Shown: piece after piece, positions 1-12,865 of the stretch
How positions within the stretch are numbered: position 1 is the stretch's first letter
How the letters are laid out: every line of letters begins with the position of its first letter
DNA from: Liolophura sinensis
Taxonomy: Eukaryota; Mollusca; Polyplacophora; Chitonida; Chitonidae
Length of the DNA: 64,000 nt
Assembly (NCBI RefSeq): GCF_032854445.1
Contig: NC_088306.1
Span: 13,633,386 to 13,697,385, forward strand
Reading direction: 5' to 3'
The notes under the pieces: model-generated
The model's database searches: none
What the model was told of the DNA's origin: nothing
The model's input: the letters and a program-made list of their open reading frames with translations, nothing else
Program-made: the position numbers and the translations under genes

Positions 1-469
1 TTTAACCGAAATGACATAATTGTAGACTGTAAATGATACAAATTGTCACTAAAAGCATTTCTTAAAATATGTATGTTTAAAGTCAAAAATATTTTTGGAC
101 TCTGTGAACTGAACACTTTAAAATATGTTTTATAATGAAGACAAACAATAAACTATTTCCAAAATTAATATTTTAAGAGATTTAGATATCAATTCATTTA
201 CACGCACTAAGTCTCCGTATACCAGTAGGAATTTCTTTCTAAATACATTTATTAGTTGTGGAGTGGAATTCTCAAAAAATGGTTGACTATAGTAACGAAT
301 TATTATCTTCAACAGTTTATGTAACAGAATTAATGGTGTTCAGATCATAGTGTCATTTTCATCATCTAGAAAGTTCAGCTTTAGAAGTTTACATGCAGAA
401 CAATGATAAACCTTCCGTATCGATTTAGGGTCTTGCGAGGATACAAGGTGTATGAAAGACTACAATTCT
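1..469. other. AT-rich non-coding sequence
   Basis: No open frame with recognisable protein features and no tandem structure was seen. The sequence is AT-rich with scattered short T and A runs. Confidence 0.5.
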
Positions 470-700
470 CAGAGTCGATGGAAGATTTGTGATGTTTAAA
501 ACTTTATGAAACGCCACCATCATGATTATCGATGAAAGATTTGTCATGTTTAAAACGTGTGTAAAACAGCACAATCCTGATTATCGATGAATGACTTGTG
601 GTGTTTAAAATGTGTATGAAACACCACAATCCTGATTATCGATGAATGACTTGTGGTGTTTATGACGTGCATGAAACAACACATCCCTGATTATTGTTGA
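470..700. repeat. 55 bp minisatellite, about 4 copies
   Basis: The core ATTATCGATGA recurs at 525, 580 and 635, with a diverged form at 690, giving a constant 55 bp period. Each unit also carries a GTGTTTAAAA-like block and a TATGAAAC-like block. No open frame is maintained, so it is best read as a small diverged tandem repeat. Confidence 0.8.
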
Positions 701-1610
701 AGAACTAGAACTGCTGTACATATATATGGTGAGACTGTTTCTTAACTTTAATGTCACTGGGTTTAATTTCACGTAAAAAGATCAGTTTCGAAAAATATTT
801 ACTGTGTGACCCGCCATACTTCATAGCATGGCACGTTTAAGACGAAATGAGTCGAAAAATACATCTAATTGTGAAAAATTGTTGGACAATTTCCACAGCC
901 TGTGTTACGTTTTATTTGATCTCACATTCCTAGTTGTTTTGTTACATGGGAAAATGCACAGGTAAAAACGTTAAAGAATGTCCATAACAAAACAGAGTAG
1001 TTAAGTAGAAGAGACAACACAAAGTGCAAAGAAGACACGAGCCTTTTCATTCCTAAATACCGTGACTAAATAGTATTAAAATATCAATTTCAGTTCCATT
1101 TTAAGGCCGTAATTCACGTTCTGTAACGATACCGATTAGGGCCACACGCAAGCTACGGGCTGCCACAGTAACGACAAGATAATCACCTATTTGCAACATG
1201 CACAGATAGAGACAATTTAATGTGTGCCTATGGTGTGAAGGCACACACTGTTTCCATACACCGATGCAGGATAGCTTATTCTCTGCCTGTGTCGTATATG
1301 TCAGTCGTACAAAAATTCCTTCCCAAATGATCACATTTCAGTTCACAGTTCCGGATTTTTTTACAGCCAGTATGCCAAATTTTCGGAAAGTCAAACATAT
1401 TTAGACTGACCTTTTGTATGATCAATATTTTGGATACTGGCGTTTATAAAACTTTCATGAGTTTATTAATGCCACCATTAACTGTAAGCCAGTAAATTTA
1501 AATCCTGATTGAGGTAAAACGAATAAAGAGTTGTCTATAGCCATGGTCAAATGTCGCTAAACAGTGAACAGAAGTGTTTTGGGGTACGTAATTTGCTATT
1601 ATATACGCAT

Positions 1611-1700
1611 CTATAAACAGCTAGAATAAAACCCTAATTAAGGTAGCCTGACAAAAGGGTACGGCGTAAACCACTGACCTTTGGTAAGTTGTCAATCGCG
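1611..1700 (+). repeat. Dispersed repeat family 3 (fragment)
   Basis: The segment beginning AGAATAAAACCCTAATTAAGG resembles the starts of the copies at about 8520, 9480 and 20085. Those copies share an ACCCTAACTGAGGTA-like opening and a TGGTTTTACTCTCTCTGCTG-like end. This copy is short and diverged. The class of element is unknown. Confidence 0.35.
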
Positions 1701-1740
1701 TATTGTCACCAAGAACGTAAGACTAGTCGGAGCCGGTTTA

Positions 1741-1873
1741 TTTTCTATTTATTTATTTGATTTGTCTTTTACGTCGCACCGAGAATATTTTACTACAGCG
1801 GCCAACATTATGATGGAAGAAAGCCCACGACCATTCGCCGTTTGCTTTCAGACCTTCCCACGTAGGACAGGAT
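1741..1873 (-). mobile_element. SINE family 1, tail and core fragment
   Basis: It reads TTTATTTATTTGATT, then a diverged TTTTACGTCGCACC..AGAATATTTTACTACAGCGGCCAACATTATGATGG. This is the reverse-strand form of a family with copies at 33.0, 43.5, 45.1, 49.6, 53.1 and 60.5 kb. The tRNA-like head is missing here. Confidence 0.6.
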
Positions 1874-4554
1874 AATCAAAGTTGGGATTTTTTTGCTGTT
1901 ATGTCTATCAAAGGGCTCGATATGAGTCATTTTCAGTGACTGTGTTCTGACCGCGCATGCGATTATGCCGTTTAGTGGTGACTCAGCACTTCAGTTGTCA
2001 AACCGTCTTTAGCACTTAGAATTAAAAAGCCAATATGTGGGCGTCCGATATTCTGTCTATAGAAATCAATACAGAGACACATTTCTAATAATTCACATAA
2101 GTTCATGTAGTCTTGAAAATTCGTTTAGTGGTTGCTCACCTGTACTTTCCCTGCCCTTAAAAATGACAAAAAATATACACATTTGTGTTATATATAACAT
2201 AAATTTTCTTTCAATGTCAGAATTTTCTTGTCATTTCATTTTTAGGTCCCGTTTTTTTTCCAGATAACTTGAGTAACATTTGTGGATAACTTCTTTTGTG
2301 GATGGAACTACATAAGTAACAATCATAAGTTTCAAGGGTGCTGTTTGCTCGACTTGCAGGTCCAAGCAAGATTAGTCGTCTTCGTTACAATGACTACGGG
2401 GAGAACAATAATCAAAGAAAGACCAATTTGGAAAATTGCTCTCAAAACACATATATATGCGGTACTGTTTTAAATCACCTTCCCCGGAGGGCAACGTGTG
2501 CAAATTTACGATAACCGAGTGCGAAAGGTCACTGATGATTCATTCTGAACTTGAACAAAATGTAAAATGAAAGCAGAGTTTTCTCTGAGAAAAACTGCAT
2601 GTACTTGCACCCCTAAAAAAAATCGTGGGCGTTGCTACACCTTGTCTCTACAAACCTATGAATGGACCAATTTCTGAGAAGTGGTGGCACACTGAGAGAA
2701 AGGAAAACCTTCACAAGCCGACGCTACCTTACATGTATGTATCTCAAAACGCCTCGTCCCACATTCCCACAGGACAAGATCAACGAAATTTGACTGGGTT
2801 TCAGTCGTTTCTAGATGCTTTTTCATGAACACAGCAACAGTGCCCACTTAAATCAGTTTTAATAAAAGCGATGAATTAATTAATCCTGAAACGGAAGTGG
2901 CGCAAGTGACGCAACACAATACTATACTGCCAGCATGCGTACACTGTTTGGTGATATAATGGGTTATATGAAAGACTTGTTCCCAACACCTGCGTCATTC
3001 ATAGGCTGTATTCTGGGTACAGGTAGTGTTGTTTACATATCAATCCGCATATATCCACATCTTGCCCAGGATGGACTCCAAACAGCATTTAGTTTTATCA
3101 CCTACTGCCTAGTGTTTGTAGTGCTTTGATTGTTTTATTCGCATATCGGCCAGTCATTTGTGTTTCATTAGACACACATAGGTTCGAAACACCGAACCAG
3201 ACAGCATTTGACTTGCTGACTGTTTACATTCACACTATAAAGCTTTTGGTGTATGGCAGGGCACTTTATGTTAGGCAATATTTCATTCAGTTTCGGGTCT
3301 GCCCGTTCACATGCACAGCGATTGAATTCGTTGGTCATCTTATAAACAGAAGTTAAAAACCCATACCCAGAGTGTTTGAAATGTGTGCTTTAGTAGTGGT
3401 GGGTGGGGTGGATAGAGCATGATTTTAGGTACTCGAACGTGTGGTAAGAAATGTTATACGATATTTACAACTATATGTATGTGTGAAATATAACACAAAT
3501 GATAATATAACACAAATATCTCAGCAAAAATCACTAAATCTGCCTCGCAGTGACTGCGGTATAAAACAAACCAATAATACAACGTCGACAAAATACCACA
3601 TTTCTATGGAGATAACGAGATAATAGGTCTAGTGCATGCTCAGTTATTCAGCTGCATGTCCAGTATAATAAAAGCAATATATAGACATGTGCCAGGGCGG
3701 ATAGGCTCATCCATTATTAGTAAATATTTGCTATACAACAGAAACATGTATACTTGAAGACAGGATGTTTGATCATTTTTCATTACATAAAACAAACGCT
3801 TAGTATTAGTAAGCAATATATATATACGACGTAAGTAAAATGTTTTTGAGCAGGATGTAATCTACAGATCAAAATAAATTTGCATAATGGTGGAATTAAT
3901 GTAAATCAGGTATGAATATGTACGACTTCCTATACCATTTGCTTTGGTTGAATATGAGTTGACCATATTTCGTTGAAATAACGTTTGTTAAAATTACTCA
4001 TACTAAGTGTCCGCACGTACCTTTTTAAATGACATAAATACAACTGTGCGCCTAGTAGCCTCTATATTGAGCAACCTAAACCGTGTAGGGTTTCCGCCAA
4101 CAAAATATTCAGCTGTCATTAAACATTACATTGTACAAATCTGTAGCTGTGTGTACAGATCGTTATGAGCAAGAAGTGAATTTATTTAGGTTTACATAAA
4201 CAACAATTAATTAACTGTATACAGTATACACCCCAGTGCAGGTAAATGATCGATATGAAAAACACATATATTTGGCAAAAACCTACAAAACAGCTCTGAC
4301 GGACATTGTGTGCTGACAGCAGTATTGCATTGTTGCTGTACTACCTGCACGTCTATGCACTACATTCGTCACTACCGTTTTAGGGTTAATTAATTACTCG
4401 CTTATATTAAAACTGATTTACGTGGGCGCCAGTCTTATGTTTATGATAGGGAAGAAATCCAGGAACAAACAAAACCCAGACGAAATTAGGAGAAAAGCTA
4501 TGCATGGACTGATTTCTGCGAAATGAAGTGGCACACTAAAAAAAAGGAAAATCC
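1874..4554. other. No recognisable gene
   Basis: Several frames of 60-76 codons exist, for example at 2935-3129 and 3126-3356. None shows a domain, a conserved motif or splice-consistent extension. There is no tandem repeat or recognisable transposon in this stretch. Confidence 0.45.
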
Positions 4555-4925
4555 TCAAGACCCGGCATTTCCTTATGTTCCGCAAGTCGCCCAGCATTGT
4601 CCAAGGTTTGAACAGCATTTCTCACTGTGGTTGAGCTAGGAAACTCTATCTAATATCAACTAATATTTGATAAATTTTACAAGCCGGCGCTTCCTTGTGC
4701 TTTGCAAGACGCCCAGCATTGTCATACATTTGAACAGCCTTTCTCACTGTGGTTGAGCTAGGAAACTCTATCTAACATCAACTAATATTTGATACATTTT
4801 GCAAGCTGGCGCTTCCTTGAGTTTTGCAAGACGCCCAGCATTGTCATACATTTGAACAGCCTGTCTCACTGTGGTTGAGCTAGGAAACTGTATCTAATAT
4901 CAACCAATATTTGGTATATTTTACA
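4555..4925. repeat. 122 bp tandem repeat, 3 copies
   Basis: CCCAGCATTGTC recurs at about 4590, 4712 and 4834, a 122 bp period. Each copy contains TCACTGTGGTTGAGCTAGG followed by a TATCTAATATCAACTAATAT-like block. The first copy is the most diverged in its left half. Confidence 0.85.
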
Positions 4926-5289
4926 CTGCATTTCACCTAAAATTTAACATTTTTATAGTAACACATTTTCGCTCTAATTCATTCATATGTCTTAATATAG
5001 GGCCACTTTAGAGTAATTGGTGACGTTTGGTTGTTTTTTTATCAGAAAAACGTAAGTGTTGACAGGAAAAGCATCAGTTTTTTGCGTTATCACTTTTGGT
5101 TTAAACGTATTTATTTCAGTTGCTTACACCGGAAGTCATGGGTTTATATCGTGTAATATTCGTAATAACATATGCATTGTAAAGTTTTGTAAAAAGGCAA
5201 AATTGCATTTTGTTATTTTTCACGTGGTACAAGGTCTAATCTAGAGCTTTTACAATGTAACTATATATAACAAAGTAGCTATCCCATAA

Positions 5290-5414
<125 letters not shown>

Positions 5415-6054
5415 CACAAATGGAAGAAACACTTCGAAACAAATCATTATATTCAGCTCAGTGGATAGAAGGCTACAGCCATGAAGGACAGTGGTAGCAG
5501 AAATGTGGTCCAAATAACCAGATTGTCTGATATTTTTAAGTACGTTCTCCTTCTGGACAACATATCTGCTACACTCTAAAAACAAAATGAGCTGCCGTCT
5601 TTAGCGACTTGCCACAGATACATTTGGGAGCGTTAGTAATATAATTGTTATGCAAATCGGCATTTAGCGAGCTACACCCATTTCTTAATCTACACAAGAT
5701 AATATTTAAACATCGGTTTACAGCATAATGCCATGCTGGTGGAACTGGCAAATATAATATTTTTTCTAGAGCTATTTTGAATTCTTAATAATTCTTAATT
5801 CTTCTAATTGAATATGGCAATCTGTTCCAGTCACGCACAGTTTGTGGGAAAAAAGATTTACTAAAGGTGACTGTTCTGCATTAAAAGTTGTTAATTGGTC
5901 TTTTGATCAAATTTGGTACAGATTAAGCTGATGTGTTGGTACTGGAAGCTTGTTTTCAAATACACTGCTAGATGCGTCCTGGAGGTTACGTTGGAAGAAT
6001 AGCAGGCGATGCATGTACCATCTCTGATGCAACTGTATAAATCCCGATTCTTCC

Positions 6055-6462
6055 TTACGGGGTAGAGGCAACACTTTTAGTTAAACCAGTAATGACGCGT
6101 AGTGCGTCCTTTTGCATGTTTTCTATGGTAATATTGTCCCAAACTATACCCGCATATTCCAATGATGGTCTTATAAAACTTTTGTACATAATTTCTAGGC
6201 ACTTTCGATTCAGACGATATTTAAGCGCTCTGAACATGGATAGTTTATTACTGGCAGCTTCTATGAGTTTGCCTATGTGATAGGTCCAGTTTCCATTATT
6301 ACTAAAAACTAATCCTAAGTGTTTATGTGATGTAGAATGGGTTATACTTTCACCTGAAAAATTAAATATTAACTGTGACAGTTGTCGGCATCTTGAAACG
6401 GTAAGCGTTACAATCTTTTTTTGCAATGAACTCACCAAGCAAAGTTCTGGCCCAAACAACAA
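6055..6462 (-). pseudogene. LINE reverse transcriptase thumb fragment
   Basis: The KHLGLVFSNNGNW segment matches the post-palm primer-grip (HLG) region of non-LTR RTs. It is followed by LNRKCLEIMYKSFIRPSLEYAGIVW, the usual L-x-x-x-Y-x-x-x-I-x-P-x-x-x-Y-x-x-x-x-W pattern seen before the C-terminus. It overlaps the palm fragment in a different frame, which shows a frameshift. Confidence 0.85.
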
Positions 6463-6649
6463 TTTTTTCTAGGTCATCATTTAAAAAGCTATTGATGTAT
6501 TCGGATGTCAGTTCGTCGGACATAACGTAATGACGGGTGTCGTCAGCAAATAACTTAATATTATTAATAGTTTCATGCGGAAGGTCATTAATAAAAACAA
6601 GAAACAGTAAAGGGCCTAGTACAGAGCCCTGTGGGACTCCAGCTCTCAA
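6362..6649 (-). pseudogene. LINE reverse transcriptase palm fragment
   Basis: Ninety-five codons contain GVPQGSVLGPLLF (RT motif 4/B region), INDLP and the catalytic FADDT box, all hallmarks of non-LTR RT. The frame leaves the RT reading near 6400-6460, and the thumb continues in another frame (6055-6462). The fingers region that should lie upstream (toward 7080) is not recognisable. Confidence 0.88.
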
Positions 6650-7079
6650 TGTTCTGAGATCTTACTGGAAACCGTTCAGTACAACCCTTTGTTGTGGATG
6701 TTGTAAATAGTCCGCAAACCAGTTGAGCATTCCACATTTATTCCAAGTGAAATTAGCTTAGCTAAGATGCCTTTGAAATGTCAAAAAAATGAAAAATACT
6801 TCTTTCCCATCGTCCAGGGCTTTAACAGTGTCAAAATCAAGATCAACGAGTTGTGCTGTTGTTGACTTTGATGGTAAGAATTGCAAATGACCGGATCCAA
6901 TAATGTGTTAGAAGAGGGTCTCGTGGGTTCGTTAAACTGGGTCATACGGAAAGTAGTGATTATAGTTGACAGATATTTGTTGGTTGGATTAAGTAAGTTT
7001 TCGTTGAGGACGCGCGTCAGTATTATGTTGTGATTTGGGAAAGTGTTGATAACACATACTAAATTCTTTTTAGAACCTC

Positions 7080-7529
7080 CTATAACCCCACTTCTGTTCC
7101 CGGAGGTCTACATATTACGCCAGTGACTGTGGACGGTTTGTCGAATCGCTCCAGCCATATTATGTCCATGTCATTTTGCTCCAGATCAGAGTGACGAGAA
7201 AAAGATATCCTTTCGGACAAATAAACACAGGCTCCTCCCCAAGATTGGTCACGGTCACGCCTAAGAGGCTCTTGAAACCCAGGTATTAAAAGAGAACTAT
7301 TTGGAACAAGAGAAGTAAGATGGGTCTCGGTTAAAGCTATAACGTCAAAGTTGTTGAGATTAGCAAAAACTAAGTCTAATTGGTGTTTGAGGCCGCATAC
7401 ATTAAGGTGTACAATTGACAGGTCCGTGAAACAGGGTGCTTTAGACGGACCCGAGTTCAGTTCGACATCACCACTAAGTAACAGCGCTAAAGACATTAAG
7501 CAAAAGCAGATAAAACTTTTACATACCAA
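7080..7529 (-). pseudogene. LINE ORF2 N-terminus: 2A-like motif plus AP-endonuclease fragment
   Basis: About 149 codons are open. Near residues 17-29 lies LLLSGDVELNSGP, close to the 2A-like consensus D-V/I-E-x-N-P-G-P but with Ser in place of the penultimate-block Pro. An exonuclease-endonuclease-phosphatase fold N-terminus follows: a VHLNVCGL strand, an ALTETHL motif holding the catalytic Glu, a GGACVY block, then VTGVICRPP matching the usual V-x-Y-R-P-P strand. The frame stops soon after, so the second half of the endonuclease is lost. A functional enzyme is unlikely. Confidence 0.8.
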
Positions 7530-7897
7530 ACTTTAGGAGAAAAACCATGTATACACTTAAAATGAAGAGATATTTTTTGTTTTATTACATTAAATGTTGT
7601 TTTCCTCACACATGGAATTGAAACCGTTATTTATATGCAAGACAAATAGTCCTTGGTTATAAACAGAAACCTAGATTGTCTCCTTTCCACAAAAGACAAA
7701 CTATAAAGCAAATATGTAAGTTTTTACAGACAACTTAAACGTAAAGACTGAATTTCTTTTCAAATGGAAAGGAAGACATCTAAAAGACAAAAAATTAAAT
7801 TCATTTGTGATCGACTCCGTGTAGAACCATTGTATGATCAATGTATAATTTTATTCTTATAAATGCTGACTACAAAACCGATAATAACTTTCAATCA

Positions 7898-8000
7898 CAT
7901 TGGCCATAATCAGGAATGTTCCTTTCACTACAGCGGCCAACTTTGTGACAGGAGGAAACCCAAAAGAGCCTGGAGAAGACACCACATTTCATAGATAGAC
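7898..8000 (-). mobile_element. SINE family 1, diverged fragment
   Basis: CACTACAGCGGCCAACTTTGTGACAGGAGGAAACCC resembles the core of family 1, which carries GACGGCGGCCAGCATTATGG followed by AGGAAACCGGG. It is short and diverged, with neither tail nor head. Confidence 0.35.
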
Positions 8001-8036
8001 ACTAGATAATCAGCAATTCGAGTCTGAATGGTGGTG

Positions 8037-8355
8037 GAACAGACAACTGCGACGAACACTTAACGCACTTGACCTATGGAACAACCAACTGCGCCAAGAT
8101 GAACACTTAACGCACTTGACGTAGAAACAACCAACTGCGACAAGACGAACACTTAGCCCACTTGACGTATGGAACAACCAACTGCGACAAGACGAACACT
8201 TAACCCACTTGACCAATGGAACAGCCTACTGCGACAAGATGAACACTTAAAGCACTTGACCTATGGAACAGCCTACTGAAGATGAACACTTAAAGCACTT
8301 GACCTATGGAACAGCCAACTGCGACGAGATGAACACTTAACGCACTTAACCTATC
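8037..8355. repeat. 47 bp minisatellite, 7 copies
   Basis: GAACACTTAA recurs at about 8054, 8101, 8147, 8194, 8241, 8284 and 8331. Each unit contains GCACTTGACCTATGGAACA and CAACTGCGACAAGA. The period is 43-47 bp. Confidence 0.9.
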
Positions 8356-8517
8356 AAGGAACCTTATATTTGCATACAATTCATAAACTAAATTACAAAA
8401 TCGTGTGCTTCTTTTGCTACCAGGTGTTTTTTATTTTCCCTTCGCCTTCCTTGACTGAATGATCGTTTCCTGGCGTTTTCATTCTAGGCGTCAATGGTTC
8501 TATTCCAAAATTTACAT

Positions 8518-8645
8518 AAGCAATTAGAATAATACCCTAACTGGGGTATATTAACAAGAGGCCGCATAGTACCGGTTGCGTAGGACCATTTGTCCCTTAT
8601 TAGTATCACAATGTCGTCGCTGCTTTGGTTTTACTCTCTTTGCCC
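8518..8645 (+). repeat. Dispersed repeat family 3
   Basis: The copy opens with AGAATAATACCCTAACTGGGG and ends with TGGTTTTACTCTCTTTGCCCG. It aligns by eye with copies at 9480-9600, 20085-20215, 34745-34820 and 42685-42795. No coding capacity was seen. It is probably a short non-autonomous element, but its class is unknown. Confidence 0.5.
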
Positions 8646-9479
8646 GTTAAATGCCGTAAATCTCATTTCGAAGACATTCGTATACAAGGTGCTCACCACA
8701 ATGGACCTTCCGTATCAATAATCGAAAGGCCACCAGATAACCAGAATGTAAAGTTCAAAGTTATGATGGATTTATGAAGAGAAAACCATTGGAGAGTTTT
8801 CATTATTGATGAAAAAGACTTTAAAGAGTTCAAAAATAAACTAAAGCTACCCCCACCAAGAAAAAAAATCTTACGCCAATGTTATTAGGCTATTTTGTTT
8901 TCGTTGCTATTAGTGACATTAATTAACTATGGCTGTTGCTATGCGCTAATGATGTCAAAACAGTAAAGGCCCTTTGTTCTGTCAGAATAGGCATTGTGTG
9001 GTGTAGCCTGGTGACTTTTGCCCTTTTTAACCAATCGAAACTTTTTAAGCTTTTGTTAATTTGGATATTGTACGAAACTTTATAGCTCGATGGAAAGACA
9101 TTCGATCCCTATGCAGAGCCCCGAGGTGACAGCTCGTGCATTAAAATTGTTGCTTCGGGGGTTCGGATTGGTTCGGAGTTTTGACCTCTCCTAAACAAAA
9201 AGGGGTCACAGGGCGGGCTAGGGCAAGGTTTTACATGTATTTCAGGCCCATTTATTAACAGGTCCTTACATGCAGAGAGAAACGTTTGTGGCTCGACCGT
9301 ACTTAAGGGATGTTGGTTTTCTTGAAGTGTCATCACAGCATATAAGAATGGAAATTAAGATTAATTATTTAATAGAAGAAAAATTAACATTCTCACGAAG
9401 AACAAGTGCATGAAATTTCAAATGCGTCATAATCAATAAAAAAAAATTAAAGATAATTATGCTGCAGGCCCCAACAATA

Positions 9480-9600
9480 TACCCCAACAATATACCCCTA
9501 ACTGAAGTTATTAGCCAAGAGGCCGTATTCATGGATTAGGTGTGACCATTGTTTTCCCTGCTCTGGTTTTACTCTCTCTGCTGTATATTTTGTTATATTA
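9480..9600 (+). repeat. Dispersed repeat family 3
   Basis: It contains CCCTAACTGAAGTTATTAGCC, AGAGGCCGTATTCATGG and a terminal CTGGTTTTACTCTCTCTGCTG, the same order as in the other copies of this family. Confidence 0.5.
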
Positions 9601-12285
9601 TTGATAGAAACACGATTTAGAAGAACACTATTCGGTATAGTAAAATGTATTTTCATGGACTAAGATTTTGAAACGACAACCTTTCGTTCTAGCTGGCAGG
9701 GTACACGGATATTTTTTATCTTGTGTTCTTTAGTCAATGTGTCAATAGTTGCTTGGCAACTGCTTGATCGCATGGCTATAATCTGTTTACACGCTTTTTA
9801 ATAAAGGCACCGGACACTTTACTATATATAAACTTTTCCCATAGCAACAGCCCCTATAGAAATCTATCTTCGGTTGAATAATGTGTCAACTTTGTTCCAA
9901 TCTATCCTCTTCGTCGTATATACATACGCATTCTATCACGTTTCAATTGGCCGTGCCATCACAGATATTATCAGATAACCTATGAGTTTTTTACTTTGGT
10001 CATTTACTGTGCGTTATTGTTGGGAAAATAATTCCGAACCCTGGCTGCTCTCTAGTTAATGAGGTCGCATAAGAAAACTTGTTCAATCATGTAAGTTTAA
10101 TCTTAGAGTCAGATGTATTGGTTTACTTTTTTACTGGTTGCGTTCTTTGTTAAAACGAGTCGGAATACACATTTAATTTAAGAGAGCGCTAACTATACAC
10201 AATAAGGGCCGGTCACACATTTCAAAGCAGCCCACAACCATCCCAGGGAATTTTTTTTAGGATATAAAAGTATGCATGCATACCGTGTTATCACTGTCTG
10301 TCGAAACACTTCGACGAGACATCGCTGCTTCAAATGGAATTTTCCCTTTGATACTGAAGGCAAAACATATGCCTTAATGGGTTGAGACGATGCATGATAT
10401 GTGAAGTATTTTGAGTGTTTGCTTTAAATGATCGATGACTAAACAAGGTAAACGTCACAACTGTTTTCACTCCTGGATAGGACGTTAATGTTTCAAGCAA
10501 TAGCAATTCTTGAATAGACGTTTCAGTCTCAATAGCTCCTCGTTGTTTGACCCTTAAAATTAGTACAAAAAACATCATATGCAAACGCCATATGCTAAAA
10601 CAGTTATTCACATATACCTCTATATTTAACACAAATATTCATAATTTATAACTGAAGAAAGGTCAAATGCCCCATGCACCTGTAATACTGTGATCGTTCA
10701 CAACGGTCAAGGATACGAAATAAGTCATAGCCTTAAAGGTTTCAATCAAATTTCAAAATTGCATGGAGGTCAAACAAAACAGGATTTCCTATTGCTAAGG
10801 CACGGTTTCTGGAACGTTTTTTTAATTCATTTAATTCGTATTTTGCGTCATAATCAAAATTTATGAGTATGGCGGTTAAAATTATATTGTATAAATTATC
10901 TGTATAAATTACACATCATGAAATTTTAACTGATTTATCCATCTGATGCAATCTGTTACAAAACACATTTTTCAATTTTCTGCATTCCTTTTGAGTAAGA
11001 GAATATTTTGTTACACAGACAGCGACAGCTTTTGTACAGAATTTTTCACATAAATTAAACCTATTTTGATACTAGACAAAATTTAGAATGGCCTTTTAAT
11101 GTTGATAAATGTTACATAAATGTAAGAGCTGAAGTTTACACGTGAACAATAACCTGTCGGGCACAGTGGTCTAAGACTCACAGGAATCGATCATTGGGCA
11201 CGGTTGGTATCAAAACCGTTACCGGTTGGAAATCAGCACTCGTTTGAAATGGTGTGTGCGCGCCAATGAGTCATCATAAAACCTATTTGAACAGGGAAAA
11301 GGGAAGTGAAACCTAAATCTCCGCACCCTAAAATATCAGCATTTTGCAACACTTAGTTATGGGCATGTTGGCGTATGGTGGATTTTTTTAATCGAATTGC
11401 CGATTTTTTCTTTACTGTGTTATTGGGATGACATTGAGAAAATGTATTCACGTCAAATAGGTTTTGACGCACGTATGCATGAAATATATTTAGAAAATAT
11501 ATGTATAAAAATAGTACAACTCTAATACATAATGACTAATTTTGTCTAATACATTGTCTACATTCAAACTGTAACACCTGAAAACAGTCAAATAATCACA
11601 TAATCCATGCATGAATCATCTCTATACGTATATACAGAAGACGAGAGAAAGACAGGGGAAAATGGCTGTTCGCACGTGGCGTTTATACGAGAGACTTTGT
11701 CAGAGTGTACCAGACGAATCCAGGCCATCGGTTGCCGTTTTTCTGCCGTTGTGTCTATAAGAGGTTAATCTGAACGCAAACTAAAAATAGATATCAACGT
11801 TTCTAACATTCAGGTGTCTGGCGCAAGACAATTAATGTTCCTACTCCATACTTAATGAGCCACGTGTTTCGCATATCGAAAAAACACATGCGCACAGAAA
11901 GCTGAGATGTCGATAGAAAAAGGAATAAATAATAATGGACAGCGCAATCAAAAATGTGAAATAGCTCACCTGAGTAATTCATATATTTAGAAAGTTTCTG
12001 TCGGGAATCTCCCAAGGTAAATCCCTCACGTTTCACAACCTTAGCTGTATTAGGCTGTAATATTCAGGCGCAGACACGCGGCAAAAGATTGGGCGGAGCA
12101 AGTGTCAGAGAAATCAAGGGCGTGCCTTTGATATAAGCTGTCTCAGCATGCATAATGACCTCGGGACTGACCTCTTCATTCACGCTTCCTGCTATGTCGT
12201 GAGAAGATCGTGAGCATTTGGAAATCTAGATTATTTTCTCCCTTATAAGTATATATCATCATAACTGTCGCCAGCGATGACAGTT
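9601..12285. other. No recognisable gene
   Basis: AT-rich sequence without tandem repeats. A 100-codon minus-strand frame (10330-10632) has no domain, no signal peptide and no supporting exon structure. I see no other structure worth annotating. Confidence 0.45.
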
Positions 12286-12287
12286 GG

Positions 12288-12425
12288 GGGGCCTCCGTGA
12301 CCGAACGGTCTACAACGCCTGCAGGACGCAATGACACAAGAGCCTCTCACCAAAGCCGTCGTCCTGAGCTCAAGTCCAACTCATGCTGACTTCCCCTCCG
12401 ATGGTAGGTGGGAAGGTCAGCCAGA
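12288..12425 (+). mobile_element. SINE family 1, tRNA-like head
   Basis: GGGGCCTCCGTGACCGAACGGTCTACAACG is followed by GCTCAAGTCCAACTCATGCTGAC and GGTAGGTGGGAAGGTCAG. It is the head half of family 1. The A-box-like and B-box-like (GTTCAAGTCC) segments are spaced as in a tRNA. The core and AAAT tail are missing or replaced. Confidence 0.6.
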
Positions 12426-12865
12426 ACAAAACTCGGAACCAAACAAAGTTCAGCGGTATCTGGTTAGACAACAAACACCGAGGTGTTAAACCCTTCAGCA
12501 ATCTCGCGCAAATCCGCGATCGGCTCATACTGATGTCTGTTATATAGCTACTACTTCAAGAAACTTTTAGTTTCTCATGATTTACTTAGGCCGAGTTCAA
12601 AGTAAATCCATGTTTTTGGCATCAAAGGGTTTACTGTAGCTTTATTTTGCTACTAGTCCTAATTATAAAGATTATCAACTGTTTTTAACTGTTTATGTTA
12701 CTGTTTTAACTGTTTATGACTTTAAACCCACAAAAAACAATATATTTACTACCCTTGACGATCTCCAACCGGCCACCCGGTACTGCTCGACGGGTGACAT
12801 AATAGATGGCCAGCCCACGCCTAGCTGACCTAAATAGGGAGTTCGTATCAAAATGATGCCATTTT

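Larger units (their letters stand above)
5569..7529 (-). mobile_element. Decayed non-LTR retrotransposon (LINE) with a 2A-like N-terminus
   Basis: Read on the minus strand, the pieces are in normal LINE order: an N-terminal leader with GDVELNSGP, an endonuclease-type domain (7080-7529), the RT palm with a GVPQGSVLGPLL block and FADD (6362-6649), an RT thumb-like region (6055-6462) and a C-terminal Cys/His-rich segment (5569-5751). About 2 kb is present against roughly 2.7-3 kb for a full ORF2. The 6650-7080 part carries no clean frame, and at least one frame change lies near 6400-6460. The C-terminal CxC..H pattern and overall order suggest a Jockey/CR1-type element. The clade assignment is inference. 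Confidence 0.85.

Noticed and set aside
2935-3356. Two consecutive small frames as a split membrane protein
   Set aside because: Hydrophobic segments only; no conserved residues, and AT-rich sequence gives such frames by chance.
10330-10632. 100-codon minus-strand frame
   Set aside because: No domain, signal or exon support; expected by chance in AT-rich sequence of this length.
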